Shown here piece after piece: positions 16,282-24,291 of a stretch of 64,000 bases of DNA. The position numbers were made by a program, and so were the translations under genes. Each line of letters begins with the position of its first letter. Position 1 is the first letter of the stretch. Source of the DNA: Kocuria marina (GTDB lineage: Bacteria; Actinomycetota; Actinomycetes; Actinomycetales; Micrococcaceae); contig BMZV01000001.1 in NCBI GenBank assembly GCA_014652975.1, positions 1-64,000 on the forward strand. The letters run 5' to 3'. The notes below the pieces were generated by a model. It searched no databases, was not told the DNA's origin, and saw only the letters and a list, made by a program, of their open reading frames with translations.

Positions 16282-16734
16282 TCAGCGGTTTTGCCAAGCG
16301 TCTGGCGCGGTGAGCAGTTGTCGGATGTGCTCGGGGTACCGCCCGCTCAGGACGTCTTGGAGGCTCACGTCGTCGAGCACTTGCCGTAGTGCGACTCGCA
16401 AGGCGACCCATAGTTTGGGAAGGTGGCTGGCCAGATCCTCGTAGGACGTCTCGTGCGGCCGTAGCCCGTGGACCCGGGCCAGCGGGCCGTCGACCGCACG
16501 GAAGATCTCGCCGATCGACACTTCTGAAGGGTCCTGTGCCAGCTGGTAACCGCCTGCCGGTCCGCGCTGGCTGGTGACCAACCCGTCACGCCTGAGGTCG
16601 GCCAGGATCGCCTCGAGGAACTTGCGCGGGATGTTCTGCGATTCAGCGATGGCGGCCACTGACGAGGAGCCAGGCTGGGCGGCGAGGTACAGGAGCGCCC
16701 GTACGGCGTATTCGACGCGGGTGGACACGTTCAC
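16282..16734 (-). CDS. Rrf2-family transcriptional regulator (CymR-like)
   Basis: About 150 residues with the Rrf2 winged helix: VSTRVEYAVRALLYLA, then SVAAIAESQNIPRKFLEAIL as the recognition helix region and the wing SQRGPAGGYQLA. The three cysteines of Fe-S-sensing Rrf2 proteins (IscR, NsrR) are missing, so it is of the cluster-free CymR type, which controls sulfur or cysteine genes through CysK/O-acetylserine in other bacteria. Start at GTG 16734 gives the usual N-terminus; another GTG at 16764 would add ten residues. It is divergent from the sulfonate operon, its likely target. Confidence 0.82.
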   Translation of the reverse strand: MNVSTRVEYAVRALLYLAAQPGSSSVAAIAESQNIPRKFLEAILADLRRDGLVTSQRGPAGGYQLAQDPSEVSIGEIFRAVDGPLARVHGLRPHETSYEDLASHLPKLWVALRVALRQVLDDVSLQDVLSGRYPEHIRQLLTAPDAWQNR

Positions 16735-16982
16735 GATGGACCATTCTGCCAGCACCGCGCTCACGGACCGGGATGGGTGTCGCCTAGGACCGGACTCCCC
16801 GAGGTTGAAGTGCGTCCTGCATTCCGGACAGTTGGGGACCGTCGGTTGCGCCCTCGGGATAAATCCTATAAAACCGATGTACTAACTAGGAAACGGCGAT
16901 GAAGGATTTCGCGATGCTACACACCGCACGGCACCACGATGTGCTGACGCGCGCCATGGTGGGCATGCAGCACCGACCGGGG
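16735..16982. promoter_or_regulatory. Shared upstream region of Rrf2 gene and sulfonate operon
   Basis: A gene-free stretch that turns AT-rich at 16858-16890 (ataaatcctataaaacc and tactaactagg), very unlike its surroundings. It contains a TATAAA that could serve as -10 for rightward transcription into the leader peptide, and an imperfect CCTA...TAGG dyad (16865-16890) that could be an Rrf2 operator. An in-frame ATG at 16899 would extend the leader frame to 54 codons. Confidence 0.4.
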
Positions 16983-17063
16983 ATGTCCCGGCTGGTCGGT
17001 AGGTACCTCACCGCTCGTCGTCACGTCGACCTCCTGCGGGTCTCCTCGGCGCTCTGTCGCTGA
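16983..17063 (+). CDS. Putative cysteine-responsive leader peptide
   Basis: A 26-codon frame from ATG 16983 ending RRHVDLLRVSSALCR and a stop. The RRHVDLLR.SSALC ending is the pattern of the small actinobacterial proteins commonly annotated as putative leader peptide upstream of sulfur-assimilation and sulfonate-transport genes; the Cys next to last is the likely sensing codon. It precedes the tau-type operon by 290 bases. The mechanism (ribosome stalling when Cys-tRNA is short) is inferred. An upstream ATG at 16899 in the same frame would make it 54 residues. Confidence 0.6.
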   Translation: MSRLVGRYLTARRHVDLLRVSSALCR

Positions 17064-17124
17064 TCCTGACGTTCGTCCCGTTAGTCCGCAGCAGCCAGCC
17101 GCGTGCCAGCTGCAGTCCGCACAC

Positions 17125-17292
17125 ATGCATGGTCCTTCAGCACGGCCTTGGGTCCACGTGATCAACGTCGCCGGACGGATCTGCACCCCGCTGGTGGTGG
17201 CCGGCAGCGTGGTCATCTCCCTCGTCGGCATCACCATGGGCACCCTGCTTCGCCTGGCCGGACGCGCCTCCGACGAGACCATCAGCGGCTGA
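17125..17292 (+). other. Short open frame with one membrane helix, probable gene remnant
   Basis: 55 codons from ATG 17125 with one hydrophobic stretch (LVVAGSVVISLVGITMGTLL) ending LAGRASDETISG. It has no good ribosome binding site and lies between the leader peptide and the broken tauD. It looks like the 3' end of a membrane protein whose first part was deleted, but I do not recognise the family. Confidence 0.3.
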
Positions 17293-17352
17293 ACCAGCCA
17301 CACCGCGTCCGCCCCTAAAACCACCCTCGGTTCTTCCGCGAGAGGAATTCCC

Positions 17353-17757
17353 ATGACCATCACCACTGACAAGCCCACCACCGGCACAACCAACCTTGGC
17401 CCGCGCATCGAACCGCTCGGCCCCTCCATTGGGGCCAGGGTGCGCGCCGTCGACCTGCGCCAGTTGACTGACAGCGACGTCGCCGTTGTCCACGAGGCCC
17501 TGCTGCGGCACAAGGTGCTGTTCTTCTCCGGTCAGGAGCTCACCGACGTCACCTTCGTGCAGCGCCCGCCGGCCGGCTCCATCCTGCGCGCCGTGACCCT
17601 GCCGCCCACCGGCGGTGACACGCAGTGGGCCGACAGTCAGGCCGCCTACCGCTCGCTAGCAGAGCCGGTGCAGCACGAACCGGATGCGCTCGAGAACGCC
17701 CACGAACACAGCACGGGAAGTACCGACAGTGCAGTGCTTGTGGACGCCGACGCCTGA
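17353..17757 (+). pseudogene. tauD: Decayed taurine/alpha-ketoglutarate dioxygenase (tauD-type)
   Basis: 134 codons preceded by AGAGGA. Residues 17-56 match the TauD N-terminus (IEPLGPSIGARVRAVDL, LLRHKVLFFSGQ). Then the sequence jumps to TDVTFVQRPPAGSILRAVTL, so about 50 residues are missing, including the first iron-ligand His of the HxD motif (WHTDVTF in intact enzymes). Homology ends after YRSLAEPV; the C-terminal half with the second His and the Arg that binds 2-oxoglutarate is gone, replaced by 28 unrelated residues. It cannot be an active dioxygenase. Confidence 0.85.
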
Positions 17758-17769
17758 GCCCATTACGCC

Positions 17770-18708
17770 ATGACCGACAACCCAGTCACCCGCCCCACCG
17801 CCTCGACGCGAGCCGCCACCGCGTCCGAACTGGTCCAGTCCGGGCCGGGCCCCTCGTCCGGTCCGGACGAGCCCACCCGTCGGCGGCCTCCCTGGCCGGG
17901 ACGCACCCGCCTGAGACTCTGGGGCACGGACTTTGCCGCTTTCCTGGTTGTCCTGTTCGTCTGGTGGGCCCTCACCGCCAGCAAGACGATCCAGCCCCTG
18001 TTCCTCCCCAGCCCCCAGTCGGTGGTACGCGCCTTCATCGAGGCGAACTCCTGCCGTCCGATCGCGGCCGGCAACCCGCGCGTCGTCTGCGGCGAGCAGG
18101 GTTACTTCCTGTGGGAGCACCTGCTGGCCAGCCTGCAACGCATCGGCATCGGCGTCCTCGCCGGTATCGCGGTGGGAGTGCTGCTGGGTTTCGCGATGGC
18201 CCTCATCCCGGTGCTCGATCGGCTGATGGAGCCCTACCTGAACTTTCTGCGGTCCCTGCCGCCGCTCGGCTACATCGGCCTGCTCATCGTCTGGTTCGGA
18301 ATCGGTGACACCTCCAAGATCTGGCTGCTGTTCCTGGCTGCATTCCCACCGATTGCCCTGGCGACCATCGACGGTGTCAAGGGCATCCGCAGTGATCGCG
18401 TCCACGCGGCCCAAAGCCTGGGCGCCAGCAGGATGCAGGTGTTGCGGTTCGTGATTCTGCCCGCCAGCCTGCCCTCGATCATGAGCGGCGTCCGGCTCGC
18501 CACCGGGTTCGCCTGGACCACGGTCGTGGCGGCGGAACTCAACAACGGCATCCCGGGAATCGGTGGCCTCGCCTACCTGTCCGGCACCCAACTGCAGACA
18601 CCGTTGACCATTGCCTGCATCATCGTGATCGGCATCGCGGCGATCCTGCTCGACGCGCTGATCAAGCGCATCACCTCGCTGCTGGTGCCATGGCAGGGAC
18701 GCGCATGA
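17770..18708 (+). CDS. tauC: Taurine/sulfonate ABC transporter permease
   Basis: 312 residues: a Pro/Arg-rich cytoplasmic head of about 55 residues, then a binding-protein-dependent permease with about six helices and the EAA loop VHAAQSLGASRMQVLRFVIL. Between helices 1 and 2 there is an insertion (SCRPIAAGNPRVVCGEQG) with two cysteines, as in some actinobacterial SsuC/TauC proteins. Works with TauA and TauB. Begins 12 bases after the tauD remnant; its stop overlaps an ATG at 18705. Confidence 0.88.
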   Translation: MTDNPVTRPTASTRAATASELVQSGPGPSSGPDEPTRRRPPWPGRTRLRLWGTDFAAFLVVLFVWWALTASKTIQPLFLPSPQSVVRAFIEANSCRPIAAGNPRVVCGEQGYFLWEHLLASLQRIGIGVLAGIAVGVLLGFAMALIPVLDRLMEPYLNFLRSLPPLGYIGLLIVWFGIGDTSKIWLLFLAAFPPIALATIDGVKGIRSDRVHAAQSLGASRMQVLRFVILPASLPSIMSGVRLATGFAWTTVVAAELNNGIPGIGGLAYLSGTQLQTPLTIACIIVIGIAAILLDALIKRITSLLVPWQGRA

Positions 18709-18754
18709 CCAGACCGCACAAGCCCACCGCCCGCCCCGCCCATGTCACCAGTCC

Positions 18755-18760
18755 AAGGAG
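18755..18760 (+). promoter_or_regulatory. Ribosome binding site that decides the tauA start
   Basis: AAGGAG with a 7-base gap to GTG 18768. It favours this start over the ATG at 18705, which overlaps the tauC stop but would put 55 residues before the lipobox Cys. Confidence 0.65.
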
Positions 18761-18767
18761 TCGCACC

Positions 18768-19859
18768 GTGCCCTCACCCTCCGCATCACCCGCCCGGAGC
18801 AGGAGCCTGCGTGCCCTGGCCGCAGCCGCGGCCGTGGCACTGCTGGGGACCGGTGTGCTCACCGGATGCACCACCGCCCAGGAGGCCGAGACCAACGCGA
18901 ACGCCTCCCTGGGCACCACCACCTGCCCCGTGACGACCAATGACGACGTCACCGGCACTGTGCGCATCGGCTACCAAGCTGTGCCGAATGCGAACCTGCT
19001 GGTGAAGAACCAACGCTGGCTGGAAAACTGCTTCCCGCACGCCACCATCTCGTGGCTGAAGTTCGATTCCGGTGCCGACGTCGTGCAGGCGTTCGGCTCA
19101 GGCTCCGTCGACCTGGCCACCCTCGGATCGAGCCCCGCCACCAAGGCCCTCTCGGCCCCGCTCAACATCGACATGCAGGTGGTGTGGATCGACGACATCA
19201 TCGGCAAGGCCGAGTCACTGGTGGTGCGCGAATCCGGCGTCACGTCGATCCAGCAGCTCAAGGGCAAAACGATCGCGACGCCGTTCGGGTCGACATCGCA
19301 CTACAGCCTGCTGCAAGCGCTCAGCGCCGCAGGCCTGAGCAGCACCGACGTCAAACTGGTCAACCTCGCACCGGACAAGATGATGGCGGCATGGCAGGGC
19401 AACCAGATCGACGCCGCCTGGGTCTGGGACCCCGTGCTCAGCCAGCTCACCAAGACCGGCCACATCATCACCGGCAGTGACGCCACCGCGGCCTCCGGGC
19501 ACCCGACCTTCGACCTGGAGGGCGCCACCACCTCGTTCATCCAGTCGCACGCCTCGTTCATGGAGACGTGGACCAGCGTGGAGGATTACGCCGTGGGCCA
19601 ACTCGTTGCGCATCCCGACACCGCGGCGCAGTCCATCGCCGTGGAGCTCGGCAGCACGACGGATTCGGTGACCACACAGCTCAAGGGCTACATGTATCCG
19701 ACCGCGAAACAGCAGGTGTCGCTCGTCAAGAAGCTGCCCAGCCAGCTGTTGGCGACCGCCCAGTTCCTCAAGACCCAACAGGGGGTGGACGCCGTCAGTT
19801 CGCTCAACGCCTACACATCTGGCGTCTACACCACCGCGATCACGAAGGTGGCCTCATGA
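18768..19859 (+). CDS. tauA: Taurine/sulfonate-binding lipoprotein
   Basis: 363 residues from GTG 18768 (384 if the ATG at 18705 is used). Signal peptide ALAAAAAVALLG with lipobox LTGC, then a type 2 periplasmic-binding fold typical of TauA/SsuA: TVRIGYQAVPNANLLVK, FGSGSVDLATLGSSPATKAL, VWDPVLSQL. Captures sulfonate outside the membrane for TauBC. The substrate could be taurine or another aliphatic sulfonate; the neighbouring tauD remnant favours taurine. Its stop overlaps tauB (ATGA). Confidence 0.87.
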   Translation: MPSPSASPARSRSLRALAAAAAVALLGTGVLTGCTTAQEAETNANASLGTTTCPVTTNDDVTGTVRIGYQAVPNANLLVKNQRWLENCFPHATISWLKFDSGADVVQAFGSGSVDLATLGSSPATKALSAPLNIDMQVVWIDDIIGKAESLVVRESGVTSIQQLKGKTIATPFGSTSHYSLLQALSAAGLSSTDVKLVNLAPDKMMAAWQGNQIDAAWVWDPVLSQLTKTGHIITGSDATAASGHPTFDLEGATTSFIQSHASFMETWTSVEDYAVGQLVAHPDTAAQSIAVELGSTTDSVTTQLKGYMYPTAKQQVSLVKKLPSQLLATAQFLKTQQGVDAVSSLNAYTSGVYTTAITKVAS

Positions 19860-20689
19860 CGACCATCAGCCCGGCACCCACGCCGGCGTCCGGTGCACCG
19901 GGGACGCTGCACAAAATCGAGTTCGAGGAGGTGACCAAGACCTACCGCACCGACTCCGGTGACAGCGTGCAGGCCCTGGCGTCCACCACGCTGTCAATCG
20001 ACGAGGGTGAGTTCGTCTGCATCGTCGGCCCGTCGGGCTGTGGCAAGAGCACGCTCATGCAGATGCTCGCCGGCTTCCACCAACCCACCACCGGCCGGGT
20101 GCTGGCGGATGGCGCGCCGGTCGTGGGGCCCGATCGCGATCGCGGTGTTGTGTTCCAGCAGGCCAACCTGTACCCGTGGCTCACCACCCGCGCGAACGTG
20201 GAGCTCGGCCCGCGCATGCGCGGGGTCGCCAAGGCCGAACGCCGCGCGGTGGCCGACCAGTACCTGGAAATGGTGGGGCTGACGAAGTTTGCCGACCGCA
20301 AGCCCTACGAGCTGTCGGGCGGCATGCAGCAGCGCGCGCAGATCGCCCGCGTGCTCGCGAACGCCCCTGACGTCATCCTGATGGACGAGCCATTCGGCGC
20401 ACTGGATGCCCTCACCCGGGAGAGGATGCAGATGGAGCTGACCCAGATCTGGCGCGAGCGGCGCACGACGGTCGTCTTCATCACTCACGATGTCGAGGAG
20501 GCGATCTTCTTGGGGACGCGGGTGCTCGTCATGACTGCCCGCCCGGGCAGGCTGATGATGGACCTCCCCGTGCAGCTGACCTCCGACGGCGTGGCAGTGC
20601 CGGAACTGCGCTCGCAAGCCAACTTCATCGAGCTGCGCGACACCGTCACCGAGGCCATCTACCGCGCCCAGGACGGAGCGACCCAGTAA
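19856..20689 (+). CDS. tauB: Taurine/sulfonate ABC transporter ATP-binding protein
   Basis: 277 residues: Walker A GPSGCGKST, Q-loop VFQQANLYPW, signature LSGGMQQR, Walker B VILMDEPFGALD, H-loop ITHDVEEA, all as in TauB/SsuB ATPases. Complete. Couples to TauC through its EAA loop. Last gene of the operon; the following 130 bases are a gene-free junction with IS21 debris and show no hairpin. Confidence 0.9.
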   Translation: MTTISPAPTPASGAPGTLHKIEFEEVTKTYRTDSGDSVQALASTTLSIDEGEFVCIVGPSGCGKSTLMQMLAGFHQPTTGRVLADGAPVVGPDRDRGVVFQQANLYPWLTTRANVELGPRMRGVAKAERRAVADQYLEMVGLTKFADRKPYELSGGMQQRAQIARVLANAPDVILMDEPFGALDALTRERMQMELTQIWRERRTTVVFITHDVEEAIFLGTRVLVMTARPGRLMMDLPVQLTSDGVAVPELRSQANFIELRDTVTEAIYRAQDGATQ

Positions 20690-20822
20690 CGATCACCTTG
20701 ACCCATGATCGCCCCGGCCCCCGACGACACACCCCGCAACCCCCAACGACCCTGCAAACCCTTCCGTCCCCACCGACCGCGGCGGGGGAGTGTCTGACTT
20801 AGGGAGGACCCGGATGATTGAT

Positions 20823-21424
20823 GTCATGCACCTGTTCGGCGGGCGCGGGTGTGCGCGAGGCGGTAAGAGTGGGTGCCGGTCTCGATGATGGTGGCGTTGT
20901 AGGTGAGGCGATCGACGATCGCTGCGTACAAGCGGGGGTCGGTGAAGGTGGAGGCGGGTCGCGAGGGTGTAGCGGACACGGTAACCCTGCTCGGCAGCGG
21001 CCGTCCCGAGGGCGATGAGCAGGTGGGACTTGTCTGTGCCGGAGTCCCCGATCAGGCACAGCGGGTCACCGCGACGGATCCAGTCGCCGGTCGCGAGCTC
21101 GTTGATGGTGGCGGGATTAATGTTCGGGTTCACGTCGAAATCGAAGTCGGCCAGCCACTTCTCCCGGGGGAAACCGGAGCTCTTGATGCGACGCGGGGTG
21201 GAGCGCCGGTCCCGGTCGTCGACCTCGGCGAGCAGGAGCTCGGCCAGGAAGCCCTGGTAGGTGAGCTGTTCCTTCGTAGCAGCCGCCACTGCGTCGTCGA
21301 CGACGGCACGGATGGTGGGCAGCCGGAGCCGGCGGCAGGCCTGGTCGATCGCGGCCTGCGCGGCTTGTTCGGTGAGGCCCTGACGGCGACGAAGACTGGC
21401 GGGCCGGGCGCTGCTGGTGGTCAT
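20823..21424 (-). pseudogene. istB: Broken IS21 helper ATPase (istB)
   Basis: Starts MTTSSARPASLRRRQGLTEQ and keeps the AAA+ N-terminal half to RVRYTLATRL. The P-loop reads GDSGTDKS instead of GDSGTGKS, a lethal Gly-to-Asp change. About 65 codons including Walker B are then missing, and the C-terminal end (TFTDPRLYAAIVDRL to the TGA at 20823) follows in another frame. So there are at least two independent lesions. Confidence 0.85.
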
Positions 21425-22958
21425 GGGGTTCCTGTCGAAGTGTGGTGATGGACCTCGGCGCGGGCCGGGGCGGAGTCGGCGTGTCGTCGCCGCAGGAGCT
21501 CGTCGTAAGCGGTCACGGTGGGCAGGGGCCGAGTGTCCTCGGGGAGCTGCGCGATGACCTGGTGCGGGTCGATGGGGCGCCGTGGCGGCAGGTTCACGAC
21601 CGTCCCGACACGGCCCGTGGCCGGTGTTGCAGGTGTGTGGCTGGCGGCGTGGCGGCGGGCCTCGACGGTGACGACGTCCGGGCTCGTGGCACCGACCGAC
21701 AGGGCGGAGGTGATGCCGGCGATGACGGCATCCGCCGGGAGGGATCGGTGGAGCAGGAGCACGTCGATCAACGCTTGGGTTCCGGCCACATCGCCGCTGG
21801 TCTTGCGGGCGGCGGCCCAGAACGCGTCGTGGGCAGGGGTGAACGCCCCGGCGGCGCGGGCCTCGAACACGACCACGCACGAGGCACGCAGGAACACGCG
21901 GATGCGTTGGCCGATCAGGTGCGCGGGCACGGAGTACTTGACCATGCGGACGGTGACCAGGGCGGAGCGGTCGACGCGGGGTGCAGGATCAGGCCGGGGT
22001 CGAAGTCGTCGGCCGGCAACGGCGCCAGGTGAGGCAGTTCGGCATGGTAGTCCTACCCGACCGTGGTGGCATGCCCAGCAATGCGGCGGGTGTTGTCGTC
22101 GACTTCCCAGGCGCGGATCTGGTCGTTGAGCTCGTCCAGGATGGCGACCTCGGGCATGGGGGTGAGGTGGTTGCGGCGGAACCAGCCGACCTCGCCCTCG
22201 ACGCCGCCCTTCTCATGGGCGCCGTCGATGCCGGGCTGGCAGTAGAACGCGTCGAAGCCGTAGTGGGAGCGGAACAGCACCCAGCGTTCGTTCTCGTCGC
22301 GTAGCCGGTCACCGCCGTGGATGACCTGCACGACGGCGGAGGTGAGGGTGTCGTAGCGGATGTGGCGGGCCGGGATACCACCCAGGGCGGGGAAGGCCTC
22401 GATGTGGCCCTCGAGGACGGCTTCCTGCCCGCCGGTCGGGTAGACGCGGTGGCTGGCCTTGCCGAAATGGGACAGGCGGTAGACGAACATGTGGCACTTG
22501 GTCTTGACACCGTCGAGGATCACGTACACCTCGCCGAAGTCGACCTCGGCCTCAGCGCCGGGGGCGTGATCCTGCGGCACCATCGTCTCCACCCGGCGAC
22601 CGGCCTCCAGCTGGATCTGCGCCCGGCGCACCCTGACGTAGTCGCGCACGGTCGAGTAGGACAGGTCGGTGGCGTCGTGCTCGTCACGCAACCGGGCCAG
22701 GATCCGGGTCGCGGTGTGGCGCTGCTTGCGGGGTGCGGTCAGGTCATAGAGCAGCATCGCGTCGATCGCGGACTTGTACGGATCTAGACGCGGAGCGGAC
22801 CGTACCGGGGTCTTGCGGGGCGGGGGTTCGGCTGCGGCCAGCGCCTGGCGCACGGTGTGGCGATGTACTCCGTGCTTGGCCGCGAGTTGCCGGATGGACA
22901 GGCCATCGACTCTCGCGTCATGGCGGATGTCGGCGTACAGCTGCACTCGTGACCCCAT
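21421..22958 (-). pseudogene. istA: Broken IS21 transposase (istA)
   Basis: The first 301 codons are open: HTH (IRQLAAKHGVHRHTVRQAL) and the rve core with EVDFGEVY, RYDTLTSAV and HEKGGVEGEV. A TAG at 22055-22053 interrupts it; after that the frame continues (ELPHLAPLPADDFDPG) until a one-base loss near 21978 shifts it to a third segment (MVKYSVPAHLIGQRI to the stop at 21421). In that segment about 40 residues between VVVFEA and RAAGAFTP are missing compared with intact IstA. Confidence 0.87.
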
Positions 22959-23014
22959 CTCGGCTCCCTCGCCCCTTGAATAGTTCCCGTAGATGGGGAC
23001 CAGCGTTCAGAGGT

Positions 23015-23103
23015 GGGGCCACTTCAGACCGTCAACACCCCGGCAAGTCGCACGCGGGGCCAGTTCAGGCCGTCACAACGAGGCCCAATCAAGCTGTCAC
23101 AAC
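23015..23103. repeat. Three imperfect direct repeats at the IS21 terminus
   Basis: Copies at 23015-23036, 23056-23079 and 23080-23103, each of the form gggcc-a-ttca--c-gtcacaac. IS21 elements carry such multiple transposase-binding repeats at their ends. Confidence 0.65.
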
Positions 23104-23195
23104 CACCGCAGTGGGCGTCGCGGTCGGCTGCCGCGGGGCCTCATTGACGAGCCGCGCGGGTCGGGTCATCTACCACCGGGTCACGGGGCATCTTT

Positions 23196-23201
23196 TAGGA
23201 T
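23196..23201 (+). promoter_or_regulatory. -10 box of a leaderless promoter (dapD)
   Basis: TAGGAT followed by gggccc and the dapD ATG at 23208. Only about 90 bases separate the IS21 end from dapD, so any native upstream control beyond that was displaced. Confidence 0.5.
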
Positions 23202-23207
23202 GGGCCC

Positions 23208-24179
23208 ATGACTTCAACGAGCGAGAGCACCGAGAATTCCCGTATCGCCTCCGGAGTGGGGCTGGCCACCGTGGTGGGCTCCGGCGAGCGGGAGGGGACC
23301 GTGCTGGACGTCTTCTACCCTGCGCCGAGCCTGAGCGCCAACCCGGATACGAGCTACGAGGCGGATCTGCGCGTGGCCGCCACCACGGACCCGGATCGCA
23401 ACGTGCGCTCCGAGATCGTGACCACCGTGATCAACCTGGACGAGGCACCCCAGGACGCCGCGGACGCCTACCTGCGCCTGCACCTGCTGTCCCACCGCTT
23501 GGTGCGGCCCAACACCCTCAACCTGGACGGCGTCTTCGGCAAGCTCGCGAACGTGGCGTGGACCAGCCGCGGTCCCGTGCTCGCGGAGGAACTGACCCGC
23601 TCCCTGCTGCGCCTGCGCGCCAGCGGGACCGTGACCGTGCTTGGCGTGGACAAGTTCCCGCGCATGGTCGATTACGTGGTGCCCTCCGGTGTGCGCATCG
23701 GTGACGCGGACCGCGTGCGCCTCGGTGCCTACCTGGGCGAGGGCACCACCGTGATGCACGAGGGGTTCGTGAACTTCAACGCCGGCACGCTCGGCGAGGC
23801 CATGGTTGAGGGCCGGATCTCCGCCGGCGTCGTGGTCCACGACCACACGGACGTGGGCGGCGGCGCATCCATCATGGGCACGCTGTCCGGCGGCGGCAAG
23901 CAGCGGATCACGCTGGGCCAGCGCTGCCTGCTGGGCGCCAACGCGGGCGTGGGCATCTCCCTGGGTGACGACTGCGTCGTCGAGGCCGGCCTGTATGTCA
24001 CCGCCGGTACCCGCGTGAGCCTCATCGAGGGCGGCGCCGAACCCCGCGTGGTCAAGGCGTCCGAGCTCTCCGGCGTGAACAACCTGCTGTTCCGCCGCAA
24101 CTCCACCAACGGCGTCGTGGAGGCGCTGCCCCGCCAGGGCAGCACGGTGGAGCTCAACGCCGCACTGCACGCCAATTGA
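23208..24179 (+). CDS. dapD: Tetrahydrodipicolinate N-succinyltransferase
   Basis: 323 residues. The C-terminal two thirds is a left-handed beta helix of hexapeptide repeats ([56 protein letters not shown]) of the actinobacterial DapD type. Transfers succinyl from succinyl-CoA in the lysine/meso-DAP pathway; DapC and DapE for the next steps are in the same window. Followed by a terminator with T-run. Confidence 0.94.
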   Translation: MTSTSESTENSRIASGVGLATVVGSGEREGTVLDVFYPAPSLSANPDTSYEADLRVAATTDPDRNVRSEIVTTVINLDEAPQDAADAYLRLHLLSHRLVRPNTLNLDGVFGKLANVAWTSRGPVLAEELTRSLLRLRASGTVTVLGVDKFPRMVDYVVPSGVRIGDADRVRLGAYLGEGTTVMHEGFVNFNAGTLGEAMVEGRISAGVVVHDHTDVGGGASIMGTLSGGGKQRITLGQRCLLGANAGVGISLGDDCVVEAGLYVTAGTRVSLIEGGAEPRVVKASELSGVNNLLFRRNSTNGVVEALPRQGSTVELNAALHAN

Positions 24180-24222
24180 TCCCCGCCGTCGCGCGTCCAC
24201 GGATCGCGACGACGACGCCGCT

Positions 24223-24262
24223 CGGCCGGGTCCCGCAGCTCGCGGGCCCGGCCGCGCGTTTT
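24223..24262 (+). terminator. Rho-independent terminator after dapD
   Basis: 13-bp GC-rich stem with one bulge (24223-24236 with 24242-24254), loop agctc, followed by cgcg and a run of four T. Confidence 0.75.
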
Positions 24263-24278
24263 CGTGAGGTCCACTGGA

Positions 24279-24284
24279 TAGGGT
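24279..24284 (+). promoter_or_regulatory. -10 box of a leaderless promoter (galE)
   Basis: TAGGGT, then ggggacc and the ATG at 24292. Confidence 0.5.
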
Positions 24285-24291
24285 GGGGACC

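Larger units (their letters stand above)
20823..23103 (-). mobile_element. Decayed IS21-family element
   Basis: Remains of istA and istB in the usual order on the minus strand, with three terminal repeats on the istA side (23015-23103). The end beyond istB has no matching inverted copy of these repeats, so that end is deleted or replaced. Both genes are broken and the element cannot move by itself. Confidence 0.82.

Noticed and set aside
20690-20822. Left terminus of the IS21 element
   Set aside because: No inverted copy of the gggcc...gtcacaac repeats was found here, so I do not place an end.
21442-22304. Plus-strand open frames across the istA remnant
   Set aside because: They are antisense to a recognisable IstA sequence and have no motifs of their own.
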